Assembly: GCF_023343835.1 (NCBI RefSeq)
Contig: NC_064443.1
Coordinates: 6,014,001-6,078,000, forward strand
From: Lagopus muta
Lineage: Eukaryota; Chordata; Aves; Galliformes; Phasianidae
Direction: 5' to 3'
Length of the DNA: 64,000 bases
Below, piece after piece: positions 26,390 through 38,500 of this stretch; positions within the stretch are counted from its first letter, which is position 1, and every line of letters starts with the position of its first letter. The notes under the pieces were generated by a model. The model searched no databases. It was not told where the DNA came from and saw nothing but the letters and a program-made list of their open reading frames with translations. The position numbers and the translations under genes are program-made.

Positions 26390-28290
26390 TTACACAGGAT
26401 GTACATGCTGTTCTTGGAGGGTTTCCATTTGATGGGAAGTCTGCTCACACGCTTCAGCTTTGTCTGACACTTCTTGCACTTTTTCCAGTTTGTTAGAAAA
26501 GTCATTGTGTAGCTTTGAGAGCATTTCAGCTGTTCAGTGCAGAATGCCCATCAGCAAACTAACTCCAACCACGTCAATTATTACCAGAATGTCTGCAACA
26601 CCAGCTGCTACTTTTTTAAACAGCTTTTCCCTTTCCTGTGTGAAATAAATTGACTGAACACGTAACTTTATATCATCAATATATCTTTCAGTAGTGTTCG
26701 GAATAGTTCCATGCCAAATGAAATATAAATAATTGTGCCCGCCAACACTGCCCCAAGCTGCTGGAGCTCAAGGAGTGTTTGGAGAATGCCTTCAGACATA
26801 GGGTTTGGTTTTCGGTCATTCTGTTTGGAGCCAGGAGCTGGGCATGATGGTCCCTGCTAACTTGGGGTGTTCTGTGGTTCTTTGTTTTTCTCTCAAGCAG
26901 TAGGCTACCTATGTTCGACCCTAGGAACTATTCAAACTCAAGGTACCTATGGATGAAGTTTTTTTTTATCAAGCCAGTGATTCCTTTGCTCCTCAAATAA
27001 GCGACCTTTAATTGAGGGGAAAAAAACTAATATAATTTGAAGGTTACAGGAACAATTCATTTTTGTGATAATTCAGTCTTATGTGGAAAAATGCATAATC
27101 TGTGCTTATTTACACTAAAGAGTTTTGAACCATAGTGAAATAGTGCAGAAATATCTAGGCAGCCATTTCATTCAACTATGTATTTGTGACTTTGAGGCTC
27201 ATGACCATCAGCTGCCCATACTTTGTGTTTGGGTATAAAGAGTTTATCCTAAATCAACAAGACTTGCATTGTTTATTTGGGAATACAGAATTCAGCAAAT
27301 CAAGCAGAGACAATTGTAATTTCTGTTAACAGGTAAAAATGGTATCATTTTTTAACTTCCATATTCAGAGGCAAGTCCTAAGAGCACTGTGAGAGTCCAG
27401 TTCCGAACATCTTACTCTCTGAAGTCACAGTTTGCTTGCATACTAGACAGGGAACATAGACACTTTCAGTTCATTCATATTCAGGGAATATAGACATTAT
27501 TAGAACTTAACTTCTGTCTCCATAAGGAGCGTGAGGGGGTTTTAAACTGACTTGTGTTGATGGCAGCAGAATTATCCATAAGGAAGCCTTTCGTGGGGGA
27601 CCTTGCACTTACAGAAGTCTCTAAGACATGAATATTAAAATAATTGTGTGCGTTCCAGTTATTTTCTGTTGTCAGTGTGTCTTCTCCATGCATTGCTTGC
27701 CGAGGTTGGGCATGACCAGGACAGGAGGGGTGAACAGCACCAGGCATATGGGGCCCAACAGCATCTCTCTAAAGGCCTCCATGCTGGTGTCTGACTGCAT
27801 CAGGCAGCCCCTCTCTGCTGGCAGCCTGGCATTCTTGAACCAGTTCGTATCTCTGTAGTAACAGCTCCATGGCAGCAGCTGCTCCCTCTGATGGCTTAAT
27901 TGGGTCTTCTGCATCTCTCATCTCAGCAGGCCCTGTGCAAATCGCTGTATTTCACCAGAATGTTCCCTTTTGTTGGAACACCTTGGGCTTCACTTAGGTA
28001 CTTCCTTGGGTGTTTAACACTCAGATGTTGAAGTCGCTCAGCATCTGTAGCTCTGATTAGAAGAGTTTTACATCTCAATGCAAGACAAGTTCCTTGAGGT
28101 GGTAAATTATTTTATTATTTTATTACCTGCTTTTTTTTTTTTTTTTCCTTTTAGAATCATCTTTTGCTTTTGTTCAGTCATTTGAATTTACATTATCATT
28201 GCCTTGTGCTGAAAGCTTCTCCAGAAAGTCAGCCCCCACCTTGCTAGCAGTGTTTCTTACATTCTCACTAACTGCTTTAAAACATTTTTT
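26390..28290 (-). pseudogene. possible decayed coding region, unidentified
   Basis: Several minus-strand segments read like fragments of protein. One, at 26393-26698, is 102 codons long with a single internal TGA at 26534-26536. Its first part has an acidic/basic helix, then a hydrophobic stretch (ADILVIIDVVGVSLLMGIL); the second part is heptad-like and K/E-rich (SNKLEKVQEVSDKAEA). Other fragments lie at about 27770-28110 and 28165-28290, in different frames with stops between them. This would fit a coiled-coil/membrane protein gene broken by stops and frameshifts. I do not recognise the family, and frames of this length also arise by chance, so confidence is low. Confidence 0.15.
26738..26888 (+). 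repeat. CR1 LINE 3' fragment
   Basis: The sequence 'aacactgccccaagctgctggagctcaaggagtgtttgg', then 'cttcagacatagggtttg' and 'tggagccaggagctgg', matches a CR1 subfamily 3' end in plus orientation, ending 'gtgttctgtggttct'. Confidence 0.8.
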
Positions 28291-28299
28291 TAGGGAACA

Positions 28300-31200
28300 G
28301 GATCACTCATGACATTGAAGGTAAAAATGGCATCTGTCTGAAGAACATTCCATAACAAGTTTCTGGGGACCTACTGCCAGATACTGAAATATATGAAAGG
28401 TTTCTGTGTTCAGTGCAGCCAGCAGGCCTCATCCCCTTAGTTCAGGAGAGCTACTTTTCCCCAGTCTTTCTGATTCAAGACCTTTCCCAAAGAAAGTGAA
28501 AGGAATATGTGGTGAGGCACTACTCCAGCCACTGAAGACAAAATGCCTGCTTGAGTGTTCAGTCTGATTGCAGGCTAATCAGGATTGTCTAGTCACTGGA
28601 AAATGTAGAAGACAATTTGTAATCTCCATTTCCCAACGGCAGCCTGCTGCTGCTCTCATCTTGAGTCCTCCTTTTTTCATAATCTGTATCCCACAGCTCA
28701 CATCAGGTGGTGCAGCCTGGCAGCAGGTGCTCTGAGGTGTGCTCTGGAACAGACAGGATGTGCAGGTGTAAGAATAGGCATATGAGGGGAAGTATCAATG
28801 GAGGTGCGTGGAAACCTTGTGTGGGAAGCACAGTGTTATTTTCAGCACTTACAGTGCTCAGTCACAGTGCCAATACTGAATGCTTTCTTTTTTTGCCTTC
28901 TTTTTTGCTTTTTTTTTTTTTTTTTTTTGCTTTAAGTTATTGGGAAGGATATTTTCTTTAAATTTTTCTGTGCTCTAAATAAGTATCTTGACATAAAGTT
29001 TGTTTTCTGTTGGTAGAGCCCTTTGTTTGGTGTCAAGTGGGGCTGCAATGCAACCAGGATTCAAGGAAGAATTCTGTCTGCTTAGGCCATGGGGACAGGA
29101 TCCAGGCTCCATCCTCACTGTGGCTGTGGTGGTTATGCAGGCATTTCATGCTAACTGGCCTCAGCTTATTCTTGAGAGTAAATGTGGTAACATGACAAAA
29201 AGCTAGGTGACGCTGATCAAATCATGCCCTATCAAATATTTGTTAATCTGCTACTCTGTCATATGTTGTAACTCCAAAACAAATCGGCTGCACAGTCCTC
29301 TGTGGAAAACAGATGTGCGAAGTGGGCTGGGAATTCCACTGTACCTCTGACACTGTGTCACTGAAATGAAGGGAATTCTTCATTTTAACCTCTACTACTT
29401 GTTTCTATAGTGAGACTGTGCTATGCACTATGTTCCTGAAGGAGCTGCTGTCTGTCATTGCCCATTGCTTTTCTTCTGCTCTGCATTCTGCTGCAGGAGA
29501 GTGAGAAGCTGGAACAGCAATAAATCTAAATTTATTCTTTCTTGATGGGCTTTTATTGATCTTCCAGCGACCCTAAAGCCAAAGAATGAAGCGAATATTG
29601 CACCCTGAAGACACTGGTGATCAGAGAATTAAGATCACTTTCCCTTCTCAAAATGCTTTATAAAGTAGCTAGATGTGTGTGTGAATTATTTACACTTCAA
29701 AATACATAGAATCCTGTAGGAGAAGTCTTTATTAGCAGCTGTGCACAATTGATATGCTGACAGATCCAGACCTAGAATAAGTAGATTTTTATCCAAGAGC
29801 CACAGGAAAATCTCAACTCATTGTTTCTTTGCAGGTGGAGAAAGAAGTACTGAAGTGTTTGACTCAGAGCATGCTGTTCTCAGCAGACAACTGGAGCCAA
29901 GGAAAAGAAGCGGCAAGAGGTATTTGTTTACTAGTTAAAGGTTCTTTTTCATCCGTGCGTCAAAATGAAGGGAAGATCCTACTATTTTTCAGACTATCGG
30001 TTGTTTTGACCAAGATGTAGTATAAATTTCACAAATATTTTTTTTCTTTTAAATATTTCCATCTTATTAAAAAAAAAAAAAAAAAAGTTACATCTCTGTA
30101 TGGAAACCCATAGGTAAAAACAACTGACTGTGTTTGCTGATGGATGGGGAGTGAGAAGAGCACAGGGGGCATTATTTGCATGTTTTTCTATTCAGGACTC
30201 CTCTGGCGACATTTTGTTAGTCACTGTAACTTGCTACAAGTTAGGAGAGAGCTGGCTGGTGGACTTGAAGCGGGAGAAGATCAAGAGGAAGAGTCCTGAT
30301 GTTATGGAGATAGGCAGTGCTGCACCAGTGGAGGGATTTCTCCTGGCATTTGTTGGCTGACAAGCCTTACTGAGTCTTGTCAGAAGTGCAGAACCCCAAC
30401 TGTTTTATGCAGTCTCTTGCAGCAGCTATTGCAGAGAGTATCACTGCTGCTGCTGATACTGAGGTAACCTCCTGGTCAGGAAATGGGGTCCTCCTATCCC
30501 ATCCTGCCACTAGCTCATGACTGTTTTGCTGCAGTGTGTTTAGGTAACAGATTGTCAGCATGCCCCTGCAGTGCTCCTGGTAAGCATGAAGAGAAATCTG
30601 CCCACACGTAGCCCACAGCTGCAAGGCTGTCACACAAATTTGAGTCAGGTTAAGAACACGAGAAGATGATGTGGAAAATAAATACATCACTCAGGTAAGA
30701 AATGACTTAATAGGATGCTGCTGAAGTCTGTGGGCTTGATTATTCATTTAGATGGGCTATTCTTGGTTTCTTTTCCCCATGATGGATTCAGTCAGGTGTG
30801 GTTCATTTGCTGGTAATTGCAACCAGATTTGTCATTGAAACAAACAAACAAAAAAAAAACAGTACATAAAAAAGCACCCAGTTCTACAGTATCCATCTGC
30901 ATGGACAGCCTGTAAGTAATTTCTCAAGTGCAAACACCTGCCATTAACTCGCAACAGATTATTCTAGCTAGGTTTAATGACATGTAGTCCTTGTTAATTA
31001 CCCCAATTTGAACAATTCCATACTGGTCTCTACACTGTGTATCATACCAGGAATTGGTGTTGCCTATTTGGAACTGCTCAGCTTTCATACGCAGAAGTAA
31101 TTCCCTGGGAAATTACGACACCTGCAAATGTATCTTAGTATTCCAAAATGGCACTGCTAAGCATGCTGGCTAAAGCCAGGCTGCATACCATGTCGCACTC

Positions 31201-31975
31201 CTACAAAGTTGCTTTCATGCATGTGATTTCATATCTGGTGTTTTACCTTCAAGCGTGCTAACTTCAGGAAGTTCTACCAAAGAGCTTTCTCTGAATTTGA
31301 TATATAATCATCTGAAAGTTAAAGTATTTGTAATTTATACACATATGAAACTGGTCTGCTTTTAACTCCAAATAGTCATTTGCAGTGCCAAATAAAAATA
31401 TTTTTGAAATGACAAATTCTTGTCTAGCTACATATATATCAAAATGGGTGAACTGTTAATCTGGCATCCTGATAATCCAGCCTGAATCCTAAGGCTGTAA
31501 TCAAAAAACTGCATATATGATGATATCCCAGTTGTTTTCTGTCTTATTAGATGAAAATAGCTCTATAAAGTGCATTGGAGATCATAAGATCTTCACTGAT
31601 TATTTTTGAGTGTTATTTTACGACACTTATTTATGTAAGTTTTTGCTGAACATAAATATGGCCAGAAGTCTGATGATTAAATATTTTTTTTTCACTTAAA
31701 ATCTATGAAAGTTTAATAAAAAATAATTTATTCAAAACATTTAAGAAGAAAAAACTCATTTTCCACTAAGGAAAAAATTAGAAGCCTTTTTTTTTTTGGA
31801 CAAAAGTTTCTAAATTAAGACCTTTGTAACTTAAAGAATTTAATGTATTTCTCTAGTGGAGCACCTTTGAGGAATGCACTGGTGGCAATTATTTCATCTG
31901 CTGTTAACAGCAGACCTCAAGATCTGTTAATTATTTCTCTTTCTTTAAATTTTCCAAAAAGGAGAGTTATTTCAG
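28300..31975. other. intergenic between let-7 promoter region and PTPDC1 3' end
   Basis: T-rich runs occur at 28905-28930 and A-rich runs at about 30069-30086. A plus-strand segment at 29835-29919 is bounded by a good acceptor (tttctttgcag) and a donor (AAGAG|GTATTT), but it has no recognised protein similarity. Otherwise I see nothing. Confidence 0.4.
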
Positions 31976-31981
31976 TCAGTA

Positions 31982-31987
31982 TTTATT
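31982..31987 (-). terminator. PTPDC1: candidate PTPDC1 polyadenylation signal
   Basis: TTTATT on plus is AATAAA on minus, about 430 nt after the PTPDC1 stop codon. It is the first canonical hexamer I noticed downstream. Cleavage about 15-25 nt further on is assumed. Confidence 0.5.
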
Positions 31988-32416
31988 GTCCTCAAAGAAA
32001 AATCAAGTAACATTAATGTAAACATACTGAATACACAAACTTTAACTCAGTCCATTCAAACCTTTTGTACCATGGCACTGGACTTATGGCAACTGTGTAA
32101 CTTGTACAAAGCATAGCTTGCCCATTACAGAGGTTTCTAAATAATAAATACAGCTCAAAACAAGTGAACATTTCGTGAAATAAAATAGTACTGGAAATCA
32201 AAAAGCTGCAGTACAGTCAAACAGGAGCTGTTCCTTAGAACCATGAAGATAGAACAGTTCACAATGAAACTCCCTCTAAAAAAATAAAATGTTTTGTTAA
32301 GAATGGCTGCCACCTAACATTAGGTAAATCATGCAAAATAGCACAAATTATAGTAGCTGGAAAATGCAAAATAATTTGGTAGAGTCATCTAATCCTTCAG
32401 CATCACCGTGCAGAAA

Positions 32417-32533
32417 TCAAGAGGGATTCTCTGTTCCTTCCTTCAGCTTTTTTCTTTTTTCTTCCAGTGTTTGCTTAAATACTTTTTTCAGGGTATTGTA
32501 AATGTATGGTCCATCTTCAGAATCAAAGCTTGT
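32417..32533 (-). CDS. PTPDC1: PTPDC1 last coding exon
   Basis: Encodes TSFDSEDGPYIYNTLKKVFK and then QTLEEKRKKLKEG..., ending at TGA 32419-32417. The acceptor is TTTATTAG|ACAAGC. The tail is lysine-rich, as in mammals. The 3'UTR follows to about 31.96 kb. Confidence 0.95.
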   Translation of the reverse strand, partial: TSFDSEDGPYIYNTLKKVFKQTLEEKRKKLKEGTENPS

Positions 32534-35500
32534 CTAATAAAAGGCAGAAATTGAAATGCAGTTGTTAAATAGGCGTCACATGGCAAAATGCAGAGATGAG
32601 CAACATTTAAAAAAATAAAGCAGTTTTCAGGTTTATTTAAAAAAAAGAAAAAACAAATACAAACACGGAGTGCTTTCATTATGGAGTACTTCATGGTAAA
32701 TAGTTTTGCCTAAACATTAAAGCAATGAAGAAATGCTATGATGAACAGCTGGCATGTCTGTAGATTTACAAGAGATTAGGAAGCAAAATGATGAACTTTC
32801 TTTTTAAATACTTCCACCTGCTGAGCTACGATGTAATTTAGAAAGCAATTTAATCTGATGGGAAGAGTCCAAGTAATACAGTCCACCAAAGCCTTTGGTA
32901 AGCTACTCTCAGAGCCTTTTTATTCCCATCACTTAAAAATCATCTTTTCCCTAATATGAAGAAGTCCATGAATTGGAAGTGATCCAGAGACAGAAAAAGG
33001 AGACGAAAGGACTATGGCTCCAGTGACAGAATGGGGTTTGTTGAGAATATTCCCTATCTTTTATGTAGGATGGTAACCACAAATTCTGAATGGAGACAGT
33101 GTGAGTACACCAAGTGTGAAGGGACTGCTGTCACTTTTACTGCCCTGCTGGTTCATGATTTAAACAAACAAATACCATGCCTTGGACAGTTACTTGCCTT
33201 AGTGAAAGCTTTAACAGCACGAACAAGTAAGGCCTCCTCCACATCAGCTGGCAGCGTTTGCAAGTTCACCACACAGTGTAAAATACAAAGGATAGTCTGA
33301 CACTGCTCCTGGTGGATAAAAGGAACAGCAGCTCATTAGAAGAAATCTTTTCATGAAAAACAATTAACTTTCCATTTTTGTTTATTGCTGTTTAAATACC
33401 AGACTGTGCCCTCCTGTATTGAAACCTTCAGGTGTAGGAGGTGAGGGAATTTTCACAAGCCTAAAGAGCTTTTCTATATAATTGTTACACTCACAATGGA
33501 AGAAAATCTTCTCTAGTGTGTCTCAAACTGCTCTGGAAATTTCTGGGTGATCAGGCATATCCCCATTTTGAATTTTAAGAGATTGAAGGTGCCTTTTGAA
33601 TGTTTAATTTCCATGTTTAAAGGTCACAAATGAATAGAGTAACAAAACATGCTCAAACAATGCATTGACATATAAAACATCTACCTTTTTCAGTAAGTTA
33701 AGTGCATCTTGTGATTCTATGGAATTTTTTGCCAACATGTCAATATCATCTTTGGATATAATAGGCTCTTTCAGTTGCTCTATCCAGGACCACATCAAGC
33801 TACAGAGGATGAAAGGATCTCTCTCAGTAGAGATTTTATCCCAAGCTCCATCTCGAGAATTCAGTTCTTTCTTTAAAAAAAAAAAAGGAGAGGAAAGAAA
33901 AAAGAAACTACAAATACATCATCTGTTTACTTTTGCTAATATTCCTTTCAACTGCAACAGTATTAGGCTGCTTACATTCCAATATGAAAAGAAGATTTAA
34001 TGGTTACAAAAAAGGAACTTTTTTTTTCCATGATGTCAACGTTAATCAGCAGTAATGCAAATGATTCTTTAAAACAGAAAGATGATGTAAATAGTGCAGC
34101 TCAGAATCTCCCTGTTATCTCTCAGAATATATAACACAGCATTGGATTCCTACTTCCTGCTGGAAGGATTTGGTTTTCAGAATAAGCAGTTAAGTTTCTA
34201 CTGAATTATAGGCAGAATCCTCTGATTAGTTCAGAGGAAGCACAGATTAAAAACAACATAACTCTAACTTAAAATCAGTAGCACTTTTATGCTATCAGGA
34301 GCTAAGTTAAACCAGAGGTAACAGCACCAATTTTCATTAGTTAGTGAAATGGATGAACACAACCTGAAAAAATGTTCTAACTTCCTGTTGGGTACTGAAA
34401 TTTGTAGGTTCATTTCACATATTATTGAAAGATTTGACTCCTAACTGACAAATACAATTATTTTCTTAACCAGAGCATAAATCTGTGTCCCAGTGTGCCA
34501 TTTCAAAGCACATGGTGGCATTTTTGCCATTTAAGAATTAAATGCAGTGGAATATTCAGAATACATAACACTGAATGAAATTAAAAATTACCTGCCACAT
34601 TTCTACCTTCTGCTTCACTTCATCCTCTTCCAGAAATTCATTTATATTTGCAAGTGCTTTTGCTGCCAAAATTCTTCGAGCTTCCAAACTTAATTCTGAC
34701 TGCAGAACAATGTGTGGAATTGCCTCTGACGGATCTTTGCTACCTTGGCTTTCACATCCAATGGAAAAGTTCACTTTAGAAGAAGAAGAAGAATCAGAGT
34801 CCTCTGAGACGTAGACTCTTCTGCCGTACATACGAGTCTCACATTCTTTTCTATGGCCAACCTCATTGGTGAAATTATGCCTTGGTGTTCCAGGCTCCCT
34901 GGTATAGTGGAGAGATGCTAGACCTGAAGAAAAAGTTCTGCTGCGTTGTACTTCTTTGGTAGAGTTCCTTCTCTGATAAAGTGAAGATCCATCTTTTTGC
35001 CCATCCAAATTAAACTTAGTCTGACTCCAAATTGTACACGTGTTACGCACTAACGCTTCTTTGTTCAAATCCAGCTGTGGCTTTTGTTCGTCTGTGGCAG
35101 AACTCTCCTCACCACTGTTCTGCTTAAGTTTGTTGCACAGTAGTATCTGAGCAGGTACCGTCCATGCCGTTTCTCCTTGCTCTAAGAGGAACTCAGTTCT
35201 CCTTAGGTCTGAGTCACTGTAGCTTAGACGCCTCCTCACATGAGACAGAGGCTGAAGGCATTCGATGTTCCTCCTTTTCCAAAGAGGATCACATTCATGT
35301 GCAAGGGAGAAAAGAGAATCCTGCGTGTCACAAGTGGCCGAGTGGGTGTGCGAGGAGTCCGACGTGTCACTGTCCTGCCTGGCAAGGTCTCCATCCAGCT
35401 GTGTCGACACCAGCTGGGAGACAGTCTTTTCAATTTCAGCTGAGAGATCTGCTATGTTTAAGAGTTCTGCCTCTACCACTTGTCTGTTTTCAGCCAAGTC

Positions 35501-38500
35501 TAGGAGCAGCTTGCACACTAGGTGAATGAGTTTTGGCACGTGTTTGAGGTGCCTGCTCTCATAACCATGGAGCAGGTGTCTCTGGCGGGTCAGGTACTGG
35601 GACAGCGTCACCCTGTGTGCCTTGGGCTCACAGCAAGCAAATACGTTTCTGAGAGGAATCAAAAACTGAGTGAATTCTCTGATGCACAGTAACTGCCCTC
35701 TAGTCTGAATAGAATTAGGCCTTTTTGCTCTGACAAAAAGAATGGCTTGATCAGCAGTCATTCTTGTTGCAAAAACTAAGTAGCAAGCTACTAGAACACC
35801 TGGAACACAGAAACACAAGCATTGGTTCAAGAATTTTCAAACAAAAACAATTATTCAGAAGAACTATGGGATGAAAATGAATATAGGTGAAGACACAAGC
35901 TTTGTGCCCACTATTATATGATGCTGTGGGGTTAGTTGCTTTTGTTGGACCACAAGACAGTAAATCCATTCTCACTACGCTTTCAGTGAGAGCAGCAGAG
36001 GCTTCTATGGGAAGAACTTATGCAAATAGGTCTTGAAAAAGCGAGGAGTAAATGAAATTTTGGGTGACTTTTTTTCCCACCAAAAGGAAACTGTCCCATT
36101 GAATGCAGCAGGGAATTACTGCACTGAAATTAAAAAAAAAAATCTAACCTTGCAGGTTGCTGTTTTTACATGCTAAAACTGATCTCTTCCAGCTACTGAC
36201 AGATCGTTTTCACAGATTTGTTTAATATTTTAATTACTTTATAGATCTTATAAAGAACTATAAAGAGCTGTAAAGACTTTAGAGATCTTGCAGTGAATTT
36301 AAATTATTAATAACTTATGAACAGAGGGTGCTTTGCATCTTCAGAAAGGCAGTTCTGGTATCGTGCAGCAGAACAACATACCTGTCCGTCCAAGTCCCGC
36401 ATGACAGTGAACAGCCACTCTGCCTTCCTGCAGCGCAAAAGCCATGACTTTTACCATATCAAGTATAGTAGTAAGAGATGCCACTCCATAATCCTTCCAT
36501 CCAAAATTATAAAAGTAAACTAAAACAAAAAGAGAATGAGTTATTTGCTTTACTGAAAGTTAAGTTTTCCGTACTATATGCAGAGGAGAGATGACTAATA
36601 GTAAATTATAGTAAGAAAATTGTATAAAGATTCTTGGGGGAATCTGACTACATACTGCTTACAAGAGATTATTTTCCTATTTCAGAGTTCTCTTGCTATT
36701 GCAATTTGATAAATGCATGAAGCTAGCACTGGACTGTCAAACTCGAGTTCAGCTGCAATGCAAAAAATTTAACAAAACTGAATGATTCATACAAAAATTA
36801 CTGAGCTATCTAGAAGTAAAGCATCATTTTTCCCTTTTAGAAATTAAAGCACTGCTTCAGTCAAAAGCTTTTTCTTATACAGAGGCGCATTTATGCATGT
36901 CATCACATGAAAACACAAAAAATACTGTCATTACAAATGGCTAGATATTTGGGAACTGAGAAGAAAGTTAACCAGCTGTTGTCCCTTCTTTCTTCTAAGT
37001 GGATAATGTGTTATTCACCATGGATTATATTTGCCCAGCTTTATCCTAGAATGGCCTGGGTTGAAAAGGACCTCAATGATCATCTAGTGTCAACCCCTCT
37101 GCCATGGGCAGGTTTGCCAACCACCAGACCAGGCTGCCCAGAGCCACATCCAGCCTGGCTTTGATTCTTACACCCTATCTTGTGCAACATTTCTTACATA
37201 GCTATTTAAGACATGCAAATTCAAGTAAAAATATCTGGAGCTGAAATGAATAATGAATGAGGCCCAGCAGCAGGAGTGCACGTACTGCCAGCCTCCATGA
37301 ACGCCTCAGGAAGGTAGGTGAAGCCACTTTCTTGCTCCAGCGGATTCCCACAGCTCGCGTGCTCCCCAGGACGCTGCAGGTTAATTATGGTTTTTATGCC
37401 ACATCTAAGGAAAGAAGAGATGAAATACGTGTTTATTCCTAGTGGAGAATATGGACCTTTACCAAAATCCAAATACAGGCTGAAAGAGAAAACAGACTGG
37501 GAATTCTATTAGTAATATGTACAATAAATAATGGGTAAATTTTCTTACCTTTCAAACTGTTCAATGATGTTGTACTTTTCAATTAATTCTGTTGAGGGTC
37601 GAGCCATAGCCAGTATGTTATCTGTTATCCTGAGGAATTAAAAAATAATATTTACTATTTTTACATTAATAAGGAGAATAATTATGTTAATTCCTGGGAA
37701 TTAATTTGCCAAGATAAGGCTGCTATGTTATTTTCATTATGACAGACATGCTGCTGATGTACTAGAAATTCTTTTTCAAAAAACTCTCATCACACAGTGT
37801 TAGTGATGAATCCTGTTAAGTGGAGACAGATATCACACATCAAAAAACCTTTACTGGAATTGTTCGAATGCCAGTCCAATTAACATAGTAAAACGTTCCT
37901 TTGAATAGAAATGTGAGCTGCTCCCTGTTTGGCCCTTTAAAGCTGTTATGTTTCCGTGCAGCATTCACTGTTAGATCAGTAAGAATGTGAAGGTATGCTT
38001 CACATCAGTAATGCCGAATATGAATATGCTTTCTTCAAACATATTTCATCTCCAATAAATGTTTTTACCACACTTGAAATTCCATTATGAACACATTCTG
38101 ACTCCTTTGCATTTTAAATCTCAGTGAAAACTGTCTGTAGTGCAGGATATTTTTATTAGAATTCATGTCAGTTTACTTTGACTTTTAATATGTATAAAGG
38201 CTGCAGTTACATTTAGTGACAGTAAATGCTGCATACTACCAAGATGAGTAGAGCCCTTTAATAGCTTGCTCCTGGTCACTCCATCGAGCCGGATTCTCAT
38301 ACTTGCACGCACGGCCACCGCATGCCATCGAGCACTGCATGTGCCCAGGGATGACGTGGCGAAGGCGCTCCCCCACTTTTGTGTATTTCGCCGTCGGCCG
38401 CCTTGAACTTCCTATAACAGAGGCAAAAACCCCTTCAATAAGAGCCTCGTGAATTCATCTCCACCATACAAGTATTTGTTCAACCTTAAATGATAAAGTT

